From Amyelois transitella (Eukaryota > Arthropoda > Insecta > Lepidoptera > Pyralidae), in contig NC_083520.1 in the NCBI RefSeq assembly GCF_032362555.1, forward strand, positions 3,100,001 to 3,164,000: 64,000 nucleotides of DNA. Direction: 5' to 3'. The position numbers were made by a program, and so were the translations under genes. Positions 50,445 through 64,000 of the stretch are shown here, in pieces (position 1 is the first letter of the stretch; the number at the start of each line of letters is the position of its first letter). The notes under the pieces are model-generated. The model did not search any database and was not told the DNA's origin. It saw only the letters and a program-made list of their open reading frames with translations.

Positions 50445-50504
50445 TTTTTAATGACACTATTTAGTGTTAGATAAAGAAAAACATCGATTGAAAAATCTAT
50501 AACG

Positions 50505-50785
50505 TACCCGGTCAAAATGCGTAATATGCATAAAGGCACAAGTTCGAATCCCACCTCGGCCATGTACCATTGACTATTTTCGAAGTTATGTAATTAGTTT
50601 GACACCTAACCGATGCTCTTATGGTGTGGGAAAACATAGTAAAGCATGCACATTCAGGCAACTATGTGTAACTATGATCGATTCAATACGGGTTTGGTTT
50701 ACCTGCATAGGTTGTGTAGGTCAGTCGGAGTCTCTTCTACGTAAAAACCCAAACCCCGGTCTCCTATCGAGGATGCAACCTTAAG
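50505..50785 (+). repeat. tRNA-derived SINE family E
   Basis: AAGTTCGAATCCCACCTCGG (B box), then a body with CCATGTACCATTGAC, CCGATGCTCTTATGGTG and TGCACATTCAGGCAACTATG, ending in CAGTCGGAGTC and a decayed tail. A fragment of the same family lies at 58627. Confidence 0.65.
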
Positions 50786-52346
50786 TCTTAGAAATTTTAC
50801 TGAATGTATCAGAGTACTGGCTATCTTAAGTCTAAAGTTATAATAAGGTTTCGAGTCTGTGATGAACTACGTTAATGATAATCATAGGTAACTTCTTCTT
50901 CGTCGAATTGTGCCAGACAGGTATGTTCGTAAAAGAATAATGTGATAGGTACCTAAGAATATGTCTCCACTGACGTGACTACTGACTAGGCATAGGCAAT
51001 AATGTTGTTTGGAAGGGGGTAGCACAGCTTTGCTCCTCTCCACTTGTCTCAAACAGCTTGGCAGGCATTTTAATCTTTCCGATCACATGAAAATCTCTTA
51101 GGCTCTGAAGGTCTTTTTGAAGGTCAATTCATAGTTAGGCGTAAACTTCGCCAGTTCTATTCTACATATTACTAATCTATGATTCATTGATTCTGATTCA
51201 CTTGCCTGCCTGTCTGTCCTTCAACAAATGTCATTTTTGTACTCCATCTTGTAAGGAGTAAACGTGTCTAGTGAGAATCTTTTAAGAATCTTCCATTAAT
51301 TTCCGGTAAGTTAATTCTGTATTCTCATATTTGTTTTAACTATATACTTTTGTTTATTAATATTATCCGGTTATTATTTATTGTAATACTTCAGTTGCAT
51401 AAACTTACATCACCTTGTAGGTACCGCTAGATACAATATTTTATGTGTTTTTGTGCTCTTTAGGATACTGGTTTAGCAAAATTCCGGTACTATTTTATAC
51501 CTAGATCTTATTAGAATCGTTATCCTTGAAAATATTTATTTAATAATCGTTAATTTTGTGTTAGTCTCCCTGACCTCTAAATGACCTCCACAGACCGGCA
51601 AACTCCTACAAATATTAATTTAATTGAGATGATCACCAAATTCTAGAGAAGCAATATGAAGGTCATGGAATATGGGATAACACATATTTATTCAAAAAAA
51701 TACATGATTTCAGAATAAAGTAAGTTTTATTTACATACCTACCTACATGATGGGTGGCACGTAGCCCCATGTATGTATTGCAAGTTGAAAGTAAAACATT
51801 TAGCAATATTAAACATAGGTACCTAGTCATTTGGTGAAACAATTTAATTAAGGTAGGTAGTTACTTATACATTATTACCCTCAATTTGTCTCATCAAAAC
51901 TAGTAATACCTCCAAGTTTCTTTTCACTAAATTCCTATTAGAATCAAACTCAATAGGTACCTTAATTTTTTTTTTCTGCAATAAAATCAATGTAAAGGGC
52001 TCATTCTTTTTATGAATATTAAAACAATTTAGTGTTAAATGTACATGTGTTGGTTATTAATTTTATTGAATAGTTTTAATTTGTTGAACAAATACCTATT
52101 TTTTTTAAATCTTGTTTAACAATGAATAATTTTTTGAAAGAAAAACCTAGTTTACTGTTTAAGCCCTTTACAAAAACAGTAAAAGTAACTTGTGTCTTTC
52201 GTCCTTTGTATCAATGATTTATTGTTATAAGCATTTATTAAATGTGGGATAGTATTGGGGATAAACTTTTACCAATTTTGAAACAAGTCAAATTATAAAA
52301 GTCTACCTTGGGAAAGGCTGATAAACAAAACATTCTTCTATTATGC

Positions 52347-52485
52347 AAGGGGCTAGCAATCTGTCACTATTTAAATCTCAATTCTAGCTTAAAGTTATGC
52401 AGCTGAATTTGGCTTTTATAATTTTTGAGATTATTATGTTTGTCTATCCTGTAAAAGATAAAGACGTTATTATGAGTATGTATCT
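52347..52485 (+). repeat. Decayed family A repeat
   Basis: GGGGCTAGCAATCTGTCACT, TTTAAATCTCAATTCTA and AAGATAAAGACGTTATTATG match the family at reduced identity. Confidence 0.5.
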
Positions 52486-53238
52486 ATCAATGAAATCAAC
52501 TAACAGTTTTCTAAGTTTCGGGAAAGATGTTACCAGTAATTTTGTTGTATGAAATAAAAAAGTTCAATGTGTAGGTACATGATAGATCAGATCACTCATT
52601 CAAATTTACTGAAAAATAGTTTTGTCAGACAAATAAACTTGATTAAATATCACATAACGTCATGAGTTACCTTTTGAGCTAGTGTGATTTGGGGTGAATT
52701 ATTTTACAATGAGTTATTATTAAATTATAAAAATAAACTTAATTATATCAAGAATAATTAATAAAAAATAAAAAGTATTATTAATAAAAAATGTAGCTAT
52801 ATCTACATGTTTTATTAATAAATTAACCTCTTTCCTCCTGACCTAAGTCACCAAGGTTAATAAGTATATCAGGTCAGGTTGCAACAAGAAAACATCGTAA
52901 TAAAGTATGAAGTAACAGTATTAACTTTTACATTTATCAGTATCTATATTAAACATTTCAACTGAGGATTCCTGAACATAACATGATATCAGGATGATAA
53001 GAACTCAATATAAAGAGCTGCTCTATATTTAGTCTTGTGTGTGTATATTACATATACATGTCACTTATCTTTTTTCAATTACAACCACTTATCATACTGT
53101 TTGCTTTACATTTTGTGCCTGACTTTTCTTTATTCTGCTAAAGGTGATGAAACCCTCTATTAAAGGTAGTGAAACATCCCAATTTTACATTACCACATGT
53201 ATATTTTTTGGTAATGTACAACTTATTGTAATTAATAA

Positions 53239-54261
<1,023 letters not shown>

Positions 54262-54839
54262 ATTTATTAGATTTTTATGAATAATTATGATTTATCGTCG
54301 AAAATGTCGATGCTTATGTTAAGTTTTAAGTATAGATGTGTAATCTAAATTATTGAACTACTTTGATAGTAGTGTCATGTGTATTTTAATGTTTCGTCGT
54401 TACAAAAGAGAATTATTGTAATAGTAACCAGTCTGAGGCAAATACTATATCGTGTATGTAAGCGCTATAATTAAATACAAATTCACACCTTATTTTGCCT
54501 TTCATTTTAAACATTTAAAGTTGATTTTATGTATGTCGTAATTGAATTTTGAATAGAGAAACGAAAGTGTAAGGAGTACATTAAAACGCAGAAAGAGTTT
54601 AGGTGGAAGTTTCATGTCCCAAGAATTTGAGAGAGAGAATAAAATATATCTGGCGATGTTGTCGTCGAATGTAGCTACAGCTGACTGAGAAACATTCTTC
54701 CTTTATTAGGTATGAATGGAATGGAGAGAAAAAGCCGATTCCATTCCTGGTCAAACTGATGTATACAGTAATAAGAATGTACAAAGATAAGGAGCATCTT
54801 AGATTGCATATGTACATCAGTCACAAAACTTATAAGAAA

Positions 54840-55020
54840 ACTGCTTCTGTGACACAGCGGTAGTTCGCTTGTCTGTGACACCGGAGGACCCGGATTAGAA
54901 TCCCGGCCAGTGCATGATGAGAAACGAACTTTTTCTAATTGGCCCGGGTTTTGAATGTTTATCCATATAACGTTTATTATAATATGTATGTAGCTAACTC
55001 AATCTGAGTAATTCGTCAAA
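54840..55020 (+). repeat. tRNA-derived SINE family C, second copy
   Basis: TGTGACACAGCGGTAGTTCG and CCGGATTAGAATCCCGGCC align with the 26176 copy, and the body ends in GCTAACTCAATCTGAGTAAT. The B box has decayed (GATTAGAATCC). Confidence 0.75.
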
Positions 55021-55269
55021 AATAAACGGGGTATATAAAATTTAAACTTGCATACTATATGCAAACTGGGTAGTATATAAAATCCAACTAGAACAGCATA
55101 GAAGCAAAAGTCCTCTCAATTTTTATTTGGTTTCGTCTGCAACAAATTAAATACCTACATGCTTTTATCCCCACCCTTGGTTCACTTCCGTTCCTACCTG
55201 TGCATATATCCGGTAGAGGTTTGCTCAAAGCCTATCCGTTTCCCGTCTGAGGGTCTAGAGTTTATTCAT

Positions 55270-55372
55270 ATACATACATATGGTCACGTCTATATCCCTT
55301 GCGGGGTAGACAGAGCCAACAGTCTGGAAAAGACTGAATGGCCACGTTCAGCTATTTGGCTTAATGAAAGAA
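55270..55372 (-). repeat. Family A repeat, 3' part
   Basis: Reverse copy: TACATATGGTCACGTCTATA, CCCTTGCGGGGTAGACAGAG, GAATGGCCACGTTCAGCTAT. Confidence 0.7.
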
Positions 55373-55794
55373 TTTATTCACGAACGTTGGTAAAGCATTT
55401 ATGTCATATATTCCCTGTCGCTTTTACTCTGCATTTAACCTTTGAGGAAGAGAGAGATGTAAGATAAAAAATCAGCATACATGCATTACTACTTCGTGCG
55501 AACAATCTTTTTTAAAATTCGAGTTGGCAAGTCTGTGCTGACAGATTCGGTAGAAATCGGTTTTCGAAAACACTATTTAAAAAATGGCTGTAGCACCGCA
55601 GGCAGCTGTCTGTCACTGACATTTCGTTTGCTTCGTGTAAATTTTGTGATGTACATTATCGTACAAGTTACAATTATCCGTCTATTTATCAATGAATAAT
55701 GGTGTACATTAACAGATAATGGTTATTTTTGTTGGCTGTTTTAATATAAACTTTTAGTATTGTGCGAAAGTCTGTAAATCGCGATTGTTTTATA

Positions 55795-58700
55795 ATGGAG
55801 GATCTCAATTTGACAGAAACCGAAATGAGATATTTCGGTGATTTGTTTTTATGTTGTGACGAGGAGTCTAATGGTAAAATACCAATTTTAAAGGCAACGG
55901 AGCTATTCAGATCTTCAAACGTATCGAATGATGTCCTCAAACAGGTAAACAATATGGTATTTTGGGCTAGTAGTTATAAAACAATGATGGCAAGAGATAT
56001 GAAAAATAAGCTCATATTTCTGATTTTTACAGATCATGGACATTAGTGTGGCGCCAAACAACTGTTCGGCGTTGAATCATATGAATAGGAAACAGTTTTA
56101 TTCAGCTTTGAAACTAATAGCAGCCCACCAAACAAATTTGTCATTGAAGCCAGAGTTGCTGTCAACTGCCCTTGACCTGCCACTTCCGCGGTTTACGTGG
56201 GCCCTTAATTCTGAAGCTAATGCCGATTTAATACAATTGTCGAATTCGCCAAAGGAGCAACACATACCTAAAAGAGAGAGAGGTTTTGGAAATACATTGG
56301 GTGCTTATGAGCCCATAAGAGTTTCATCAAATTTGTCTGACAGTGATGGGCCTCCAGCCTTGTCACACGATGCCACTGAAGCATTGAGTACAGACTCGGA
56401 GATGGAATCTGAAACAATGTCACAAAGATCTGATTCACGAGGGGTGAGTCTGATTTTGTTTCTTGAGAATCTATGGTAATAGAGATAGGTTTATCCCAGT
56501 CAAATCCCCAAAGTCTGACACATTAGGGGATCAAAATAAAAAAAATATAGAACTTATTCTTGTCTAATGTTAAAATTTCATACAATGTTTAATAATACAG
56601 TACAGTTAGGGACAAAACTAACAGAAGGTGATGAATATATAGCTACAGAACTGTTGTATTCAACCTCAATATTTGTCTCTTTAAAATTTAAACTACTTTA
56701 CTATATCATCTGTTATCAGTCCAAGCAAACTACTGTAGACTTTAATAAGTAGCATTGCAATTGCCATATCTAATTATGCAACAATTTTTTTTTGCATTGC
56801 AATTCATATATAAAATCACCTAGAAGTGTAAGCAGATACTACATTCCACTACTATGTCTCATGTGCCATGATCCCTGTATAAGTTATTCGCTTCACCCAT
56901 TTCATAATAGTCATGCCAGCTCATCAACTTAGGGTCCTACTCTTGATGTGACTTTTCGCCAAGTTGTCCTCAATAAATTAAAGGTCTTCCCTCCTCATTT
57001 ACATTCTCCTTGGTTATTTGTCTAGTTAACCTATTTTCGTTCATCTCTTACCTACATTTATCTTTGACCCTTCCATCTTTCTCATGATCAATTCCTTTAA
57101 AACCAGACTATTTTGATATTTTATTAAAATTAACTATAAAAGTATAGTTACCCAGTAATTATGATTCTCTTTTTCCCACAGCGCCGAGGGAAGAATGGAT
57201 CTCCATGGAGCACAGCTAGTGAAAGTCCCACGCCGACCAACAGTGTAGCAGAGCGGGTGCATCCTGTATGGGAGCACAGCGCGACCGGGCGCGGAGTGTG
57301 GCCCGCCAACACTGGAGAGGAGCATGCGCAACTACTAGGTTGGTAAACATTTCTGCATAAGGACACAACCTTAATAATCTGTGGAGGGTGCAATGGGGAC
57401 CACAGAGAGAGAGACAACCTTATTTAATAAGCTTTTATTCGAATTATCATTACAATTCCTTAACTTAATTCTATAATTAGTGTGTATTCTTCTGATAATC
57501 TGTTTGCTAGTCGGCATGAGACAGCCTTACCTATCTTTAAATACATAGTTTAAACATATAGAAACAATAACATAAGGGACACTATGTACCAAAATTTCCA
57601 ATGCTCTCTCGGCTAAGTGCCTTGGTTTGATTGCGCTGGCTTTTCTACGAAACTTTCGGCTGCTTTTAGTATTAGATCTGATAATGTTCAAGTATACAAG
57701 TTTGATCTTTTGTTGAAAATAACCAGAACAGACTACTAGACTGTTACTGGGAGCAAAATAAAGACTTGCTCCATGTCTTGCTGGAATGATGGGCACTAGA
57801 TCTAAGAAACAAATTTCTACCCAATATCTCCTGGGCAAAGGCGAACATACTCGTATCATAACGTTGAGTGAGCCATTGCCACAGAAGGCAAAATCAATTT
57901 ATTTGTTCTGGTGAGCTGAGAAGTTTTTTTGTGTTTTGTGGCATAAGAACTAATAATGTTTTAGATTCTACAAAAGTGTCTTAATCTTATTTTACCCATA
58001 ATAACTATATCAGATTCTACTTTTGTTACCAAACCAATTTTAAACGAAAGTAATTCGCTATCACAATGTAATGAGCGCTCATGAAACCTAATAAAAACGA
58101 AGTCTCGTTTGATCTGTTATCATCAGTAGGTATTTCCGTGGGTTGTGACGTCACAAACGCTAATAAATTAAATGAGCGTGCGCTAGCTGTGTGCAAGTCT
58201 AGTACACTTCAATTGCAATGAGTCATTTGTCGAGAAACATTATTTTAAAATTAAATACACTTCAGACAATGTTCATTAATTCAGTCAGAATTTCATGTTG
58301 GTGGGCACGGACCACTTATTTTTTTTAAACTTTCTTGTCATTGATGTTCATTTTTAATAAAAATCCTTCGACATAGAAAGAAATTGAATTTTTCCCATAT
58401 GTGTTCACGGTTAAGAGTACGTACAATCAAAGAATTGTGTTAGTTAAATTTTGTATATTATGCGTTACCAATTGAATGCTTATTGCACCTGCTTTATATC
58501 AAAGTGATATTGGCCTTGATATCGCCTGGTATGTTCTCTGTGTGACCTGCATTATTTATACTAGTACCAGTATGTTAAGAGCGTAACTAGTTTATATAAT
58601 TTAAAAGTCAAGGAAAAATATCGTGAGAGAACCTGCACATTCAGTTATCTGACGTGTTGTCATGGTCCGAGCTGGTTTTTGATTTGCTATAATTCCAAAA

Positions 58701-61700
58701 TACATATTCACTTGCTTTCTCCAACATGCTTCAAGAATATTAACTGCTAACATCGCCCTTTTTTAAACATACGGATTTTGGCCTTTTGAAAAGTTCGACG
58801 AGGCGGGTCCTCTCCCCCACTTAAAAAAGCCGTCACCTTTCGTCAGTCTGTCATCCATTCTCTCAACAACCATCTCAATATAATTTTACATTTTGACCAT
58901 TCCTCTTTCACACCATTCCTATATACATAAAACTATCTCCTTTTTCCAGGGATTGATTCCTTGCCACAATCCATGTAAACTTATTTTGCTTCATCCACAT
59001 TCATAAACTTCTTCATGCAAGTTTTTGGATACTTTTGACACATTTCCTGATGATAAAAGCAATGACTAAAACCCTCAATGAGGTTTTGTTGTGGTCTTTG
59101 TTTCCCATTATTCAGATTTTTGCGTACATGTGTGTGTTTGTGAAATGTTTCGTATTCAGCATTATACTGCATATTAATGAGAATAATTACAATTTATCAT
59201 TGTATTGTTTCGGTATGTCGTTATAATGTTGCGGAATGCGGTAAATACATGTGTCTTTCAGTATCTTTAAAATAACTTCTTATCTATACGCTTGACTATA
59301 CATGCATATTATTACGTCTTTATTCCTCACGGGGAAAGAAAGTTTTAGATTAAAATTTTTACTTTCTCTCTTAATTCTCTCTTTCTACAGAAAGAAAAGG
59401 TCATTTTTCTCATCGACAAAAGTATATAATAAGGTTCTTATAATTGGGTGACATATTTCCTTCCCTTTATGTTTACATTATTAAGTCGGAGACAGAATTT
59501 TGCCTAGCCTTGCCTTAAAAGCCTTTTGTTTATATTACTTGTAAATATTTACCATAAGGTTACATGATTCCCCATTATAGTAGTATTCTTTACCAGAAAT
59601 AATTCTCAAAGTATACCTTTTTAGGTACCGAAGAAGAATCATCAGATCGTCACTCGTCTGAGGAGGAGGGCGATGTCGACGGTGGGGAGGACGTGTGGGC
59701 GATCAGTGAAGCGCAGGCGCGTCACTACGCGGCGCAGTTCGCCCAGCTGCGGCCAGAGTGCGGCTTGCTGTCAGGACAGACTGCTAAGTTAGTACCTTAG
59801 TTACTAGAACTATAGTTTTAGCCTTTATCGAATAGTAGTCATCAAATTGTTATTAGTTAAATGATCAGTGATGCGCACGCGCGTCGCAACGCGATTCAGG
59901 TCGTTGCTGTCAGGTCAGGACAGATTATATTTACAATTATTCTTCTTCATTTCTTAGTTATACTTACATTCCTTCTAGGAGGACCTAATCGATGTTAGTT
60001 ACAGAAGTTCAAGTCTTTTTCAATCTGGGATCTGCACTTAATCTGCATACAGTTCTACTCACTCCATCTTATAACCTTTAAAAATTCTCAAGTAGCTGTA
60101 CATTAATTTGAATACTAATCGGGCTGAAGATTAATGAGGTTGCAACTGGGTCTAAAGCCAGACAGAAGAAGTTATAGTTGATAATGACGGGTTATTTATG
60201 TTGGCTAAATACCAAATATGTGGGCATGCCTGAACATTACTCGCACTTTTTCTTTCGGTTCTCAGTATTCTCATTGAAATATTTTTTCCAGACTATTCTT
60301 TGAGAAATCTCGACTGTCCGTGCCTGACCTGCGGAAGATTTGGCAGCTATCGGATATCACCAAAGACGGGAAGCTGACGTTAGAGGAGTTCAGTATAGCG
60401 ATGCATCTCATCGTGTTGAGGAGGAACAACATGCCTGTGCCGGACGTGTTGCCCGCGTGTCTTGTACCTAAGGTGAAGTTTTAAATTCTCTTTCATATTT
60501 CGAAGTACCTTCTAATAAAGAATCGGTTTATTACGAAATTGATGCCCATCGAATTTGAAAATTTAAAAAACCGTTGTGGTCTGCATTTAATTTTGCCAAG
60601 TCGTTAATAACATGAAATCGAATCTGCATTAGATTTTTTTTAATTTTTTTTTTCTTTTCAAGGTTGACTCCCGGTTCTCCCAGCAAGCAGTGACCACCGA
60701 CCTTGTGGACCTGGGCTCAGACATGTTCAGTTCAGGGTCCTCCGCAGACTTCAGTTTCGTGAATAAGCCAGAGAACGACCCCTACGAGAGCAAACCGAAG
60801 AAGCCCGACGAACGGCCGCCGTCCTTATCGCCCAAACCTGAACCGCAAGTGAACAACAAGGAGTGGACGAAATTCGTCGACTCACCCACTTCAAGCGTGT
60901 CGAGCCCCGGCCCCAAACCGGTCAACTTTGATTTCCACAAGTCCGCTTTAGAAAGAGATCCAAAGATTTTCCATCCCGTCGCGTTGAGGGTGACTCCTGA
61001 CGCCAATTCGTTGCCAACTCACGGCGAAGGCGATATGAGGTCGAGCACGTCACCGAGGAGAGACGACTTCGCGCACGCGTTCGAACTCGCTAGCCCTAAG
61101 CGACTGAACTCCCAACCACCAGTTGAACCGCCGCCAAACGGGAACCCAGAAATCAAGTCCATTCAGCGACCGCAGCCGAAGAAGCCGCTGAAGACAGCCG
61201 GAGTGCTACCACCGCCTCCCGCGCGGGAATCTTCAGTTCACGCCGACGACGGCCCGCAGTCGCTACAGTACGCGCCAAAGAAGGAGCCCCCGCCGCCTCC
61301 ACCACCGAGGCCGCTACGGAACCACACGAGATCCAGTTCCTTAGACCTTAACAGGTTCAAAGGTGCCGGTCAACCGCCGCCACAACCCCCGCCAAGGATG
61401 TCTCCTTCGGCTGCTTCACCGCCAACCAGACGCGCCCTCGTGAACCAGCGAAGCGAAGGGGAGCCCGCGTTCCCGCCCGACGCCTTCGCCCCTCGCGAGT
61501 ACGAGGGCGAGGGCTTCGGCTACAACCGCGAGGACGCTCCAAAAATGCACGGCGCGTTCGAAGTGTACCGGAAACCGTCGCGAGAGTCCTCCAACGAGGC
61601 GGACCCGGACGTGAAGTCGCTGCAGGAACAGAACGCGGTGCTGCACCGCGTGTGCCGCGCTCTGTGCGCCGAGCTGGCCGACGTGCAGCGCGAGCGGGAG

Positions 61701-61739
61701 GCGCTGCGGGTGCGGCTCGACCATTCAGCGCCAGTCTAG
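55795..61739 (+). CDS. REPS-type EH-domain protein (RalBP1-associated Eps domain-containing)
   Basis: Endocytic adaptor linking EH-domain networks to the Ral effector RalBP1. Exons: 55795-55944, 56033-56443, 57182-57338, 59625-59787, 60292-60472, 60663-61739; all GT-AG and in phase; 712 aa, normal for REPS1. An N-terminal EH-like domain (about residues 1-85, LTETEMRYFGDLF, MNRKQFYSALKLIA) is followed by a Ser/acidic linker. The second EH domain (about 264-354) is classical: AQARHYAAQFAQL, LRKIWQLSDITKDGKLTLEEF with the pocket Trp and an EF-hand-like loop, and EFSIAMHLI. The last exon encodes a Pro-rich tail (PPPPPPRPL) and a terminal coiled coil (about 670-712, LQEQNAVLHRVCRALCAEL), the region known to bind RalBP1 in vertebrates. 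The start ATG at 55795 is the first Met of the frame. Confidence 0.92.
56835..57095 (+). repeat. Decayed family B repeat in REPS intron 2
   Basis: Weak similarity in the order of family B: GCCATGATCCCTGTAT, TTCGCTTCACCCATTTCATA, TTTTCGCCAAGTTGTCCTC, AATAAATTAAAGGTCTTCC. Confidence 0.4.
57339..59624. other. REPS intron 3
   Basis: About 2.3 kb. Contains a family E fragment near 58627 (GAACCTGCACATTCAG), decayed family B sequence at about 58835-59020 (CTTCATCCACATTCATAAAC), and a perfect CRE-type TGACGTCA at 58147-58154. No gene seen. Confidence 0.55.
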
Positions 61740-64000
61740 TCAACGAAGCGCGCTGATATAAATCAATTTGAATTTCGAACTACATGCGGACGAAATCTTC
61801 TAAGCGAACACACCGGGCAAAGGAATGTTGGAAAACACGTTCGTTGTTTAAAATGTAGGCGTTTTAATTGGCCAATTCAACCAAACTGGACCGACGGAGG
61901 CTAGCGAAACCCATTGGCCTGGTGTGTACACAGCTTTACGCGAGTCGTATGGGTATTATTTTTTGTCGCAAAGGAAGTGAAAATTTTATATTTTTTAATA
62001 TAAACAACAGTGATATTGTGGTATAATTATGTTGTTAAGTTGTATCAATGCAATCCGAAATTTGCACATAACTTTATTTTTATCACCTTCATTTAACTCG
62101 GTTAACTAACAGGAATTTAACAGAAGTCCATTGGATTCAATCGATTTCGTTTGCATGTATTTTGAGCCCAAGGCTTTGGTCTACTAATAAAACCTAAGAA
62201 AATTATTGTTCTTGTCTTTGACGATGTCTATAGACACAGGTTTCAATGTAAAGCTATTATTACCCTGTGTCCAATCCTTTGCATCGTTTTTCTTTTGTTT
62301 TTTAACCGTTTTAACATCTAAGTCTTATAAAGCTAAGCGCTAGTTTCTTTATTGATGTCAAAATCTTTTATAAAAAATGCATATCTAAGATTTTTGACAA
62401 TATCACATCTGGCGTCCCTATCGCACAGTTCAATGTTACGGCAGCTACCAAAATTTTCAGAACAAACTTGATATACGACTTTTTAAATATTAACCTTTCG
62501 GTCCCCGCATATGATCTAGTATCTTTTACAAAATGTGTCGGCTTGCATTCTCTATAATGTAAGTTTAAAATACATTGTTTCTCTTTTTTTTGATATTTTT
62601 CGATAATTTTGATAAAACTAGACATTCATGTTAAATTGCAGCCCATATTCAAAATTTTATGATTCATCTCGAATCCTCACGTTAAACTCTTGACGTGAAA
62701 GAGCAGTTTTAATTACACGAGTGACAGAGATAGAAACATTTGTCATTCTACATTGAAATTTGGTCAACAGCGATTACTGAAATCTTTTCTAATGAACTGT
62801 TTTAAATATATCTCCCCTGTAAATTTTTAATCCAATTTATGGGTACGTATACTACTTCCGACTGAATTTTAAAAATAGAAGTTTTCAATCCGTCGCAAGT
62901 TTTTTTTATTTTATTTGGCAAGCACTGGCTTTTGGCGTGAATGCAAATTATCTAGATAGGGAATTTTCCATATATCAAATATTTTTTACATATTTTTTTT
63001 TAAAATAAGAGGCTATTCGTGAAATCTCTACCTTACGGTTTATAGTATTTTAAATCGATTCAGAAATGCTTGCAAAACTTATGCCACAACGTCATTTAAA
63101 TTTTTATTTGTGCATATTGTTTTGTTTTTTTTTATACACTGTAATATCCTATTTACAGCAGCTTAACCCTTCCAAGAGACAATATTATATGTTAATATGT
63201 GAAATGTATAAACATATTCCGCCATTTTGTGTTATAAGTATGATGTGTATTTGAAGGTTGTGCTAACATTTTTATTTACGACTTGCATCGGAATTTATTT
63301 TAAACAATATTATTATAACACCGTTTAACACAAATAATATTTAAACTTAGTGTAAAAATTGGGATATATTTATTTTTACCAAACAAAGAGTTTTTATGAC
63401 ATAATGCAAATTTTTATGGCCTTTTTAGGCATTTATTATTCGAAACGAAAATTTTGAAAACACTTTAATAATCCGTTTGGCGCTTATAATTGCTTGAATA
63501 GCATTCCTTATGTTTACGTATGTTGTAATTTGCTTTATTATTGTATAAAAAATATTTAAGAACTACGGAGTACCACCAGAGAAGAGTATTGTTGAAATAT
63601 GTGAATGTTGTATAAAAAGAATTAGTGTAACGAATGTAAAAATGATGGAGAACTTGGCGGACTTAAAGGCTTTAGTACACCGTGGTTGTTGTACAAAATC
63701 AATACATTTACATTGCAACTTTTAAAGCAGTAATATGTTTTTCAAAATAATCCTAATGATGATACTGCGTTATAGAATTAAATAGGGCAGCTTTATTTGT
63801 ATTAAACAATTTTCTTTTAGTTTAACTGCAATAATTTAGAGACAGACTTTAATACTGTTGTTATAGGAAGGATTGTTGTAGGAAGACTTACGAATTTATT
63901 CTAAGATATCTAACTAATACAAACTTTGTGTGTATGCTTGGGGTGCATACTGCTACATACGTTGTTAATTATTATCAGCCACGTCTATTTAATATCTATC
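61740..64000 (+). other. REPS 3' UTR and downstream sequence
   Basis: AT-rich, no coding region recognised. AATAAA at 62186-62191 is a plausible first poly(A) signal, giving a ~450-nt 3' UTR; later A-rich sites could extend it. The window ends without another gene. Confidence 0.5.

Larger units (their letters stand above)
54262..55794. other. GAPDH 3' UTR and GAPDH-REPS intergenic region
   Basis: Begins with the GAPDH 3' UTR. A family C SINE (54840) and a family A fragment (55270) fill much of it. The last ~250 bp before 55795 should contain the REPS promoter and leader; no clear TATA box noted. Confidence 0.5.

Noticed and set aside
61357-61743. Minus-strand ORFs opposite the last REPS exon
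   Set aside because: GC-rich antisense shadows of the Pro-rich REPS coding sequence.

Overview
The window looks like nuclear DNA of a lepidopteran insect: AT-rich, intron-containing genes with GT-AG junctions, many tRNA-derived SINE-like repeats ending in TATG runs, a BEL/Pao LTR element and a pogo-type DNA transposon. The order is inferred from repeat style and protein character, not from a search.

Layout. (1) 1-147 holds an exon-like stretch I cannot name. (2) 3760-34978, minus strand: PFKFB (6-phosphofructo-2-kinase/fructose-2,6-bisphosphatase), seven shared coding exons plus two alternative 5' ends. Its introns carry a non-autonomous BEL/Pao element with intact target-site duplication, a LINE 3' end, a ~600-bp near-perfect inverted repeat and many SINEs. 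(3) 39423-42377, plus strand: a six-exon PI-PLC X-domain protein (PLCXD type). (4) 43075-49941, minus strand: a seven-exon GAPDH paralogue of 903 aa in which the catalytic Cys is Ser and a ~570-aa extension follows the GAPDH fold. One intron carries a pogo-like element. (5) 53263-54261, plus strand: canonical GAPDH, intronless in its coding part, divergent from the paralogue. (6) 55795-61739, plus strand: a six-exon REPS-type EH-domain protein with a 3' UTR running downstream.

How it fits together. PFKFB sets fructose-2,6-bisphosphate, the activator of glycolysis, and GAPDH is the glycolytic dehydrogenase, so two glycolytic functions share the window. PLCXD and REPS belong to phosphoinositide and endocytic/Ral biology, and no functional link is implied. 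The most notable item is the divergent GAPDH pair: a normal enzyme next to a predicted pseudoenzyme that keeps the NAD-binding landmarks and gains a long, Ser/Lys/Asp-rich tail with an AT-hook-like core. PLCXD and the GAPDH paralogue converge, with oppositely oriented poly(A) signals only a few bases apart.
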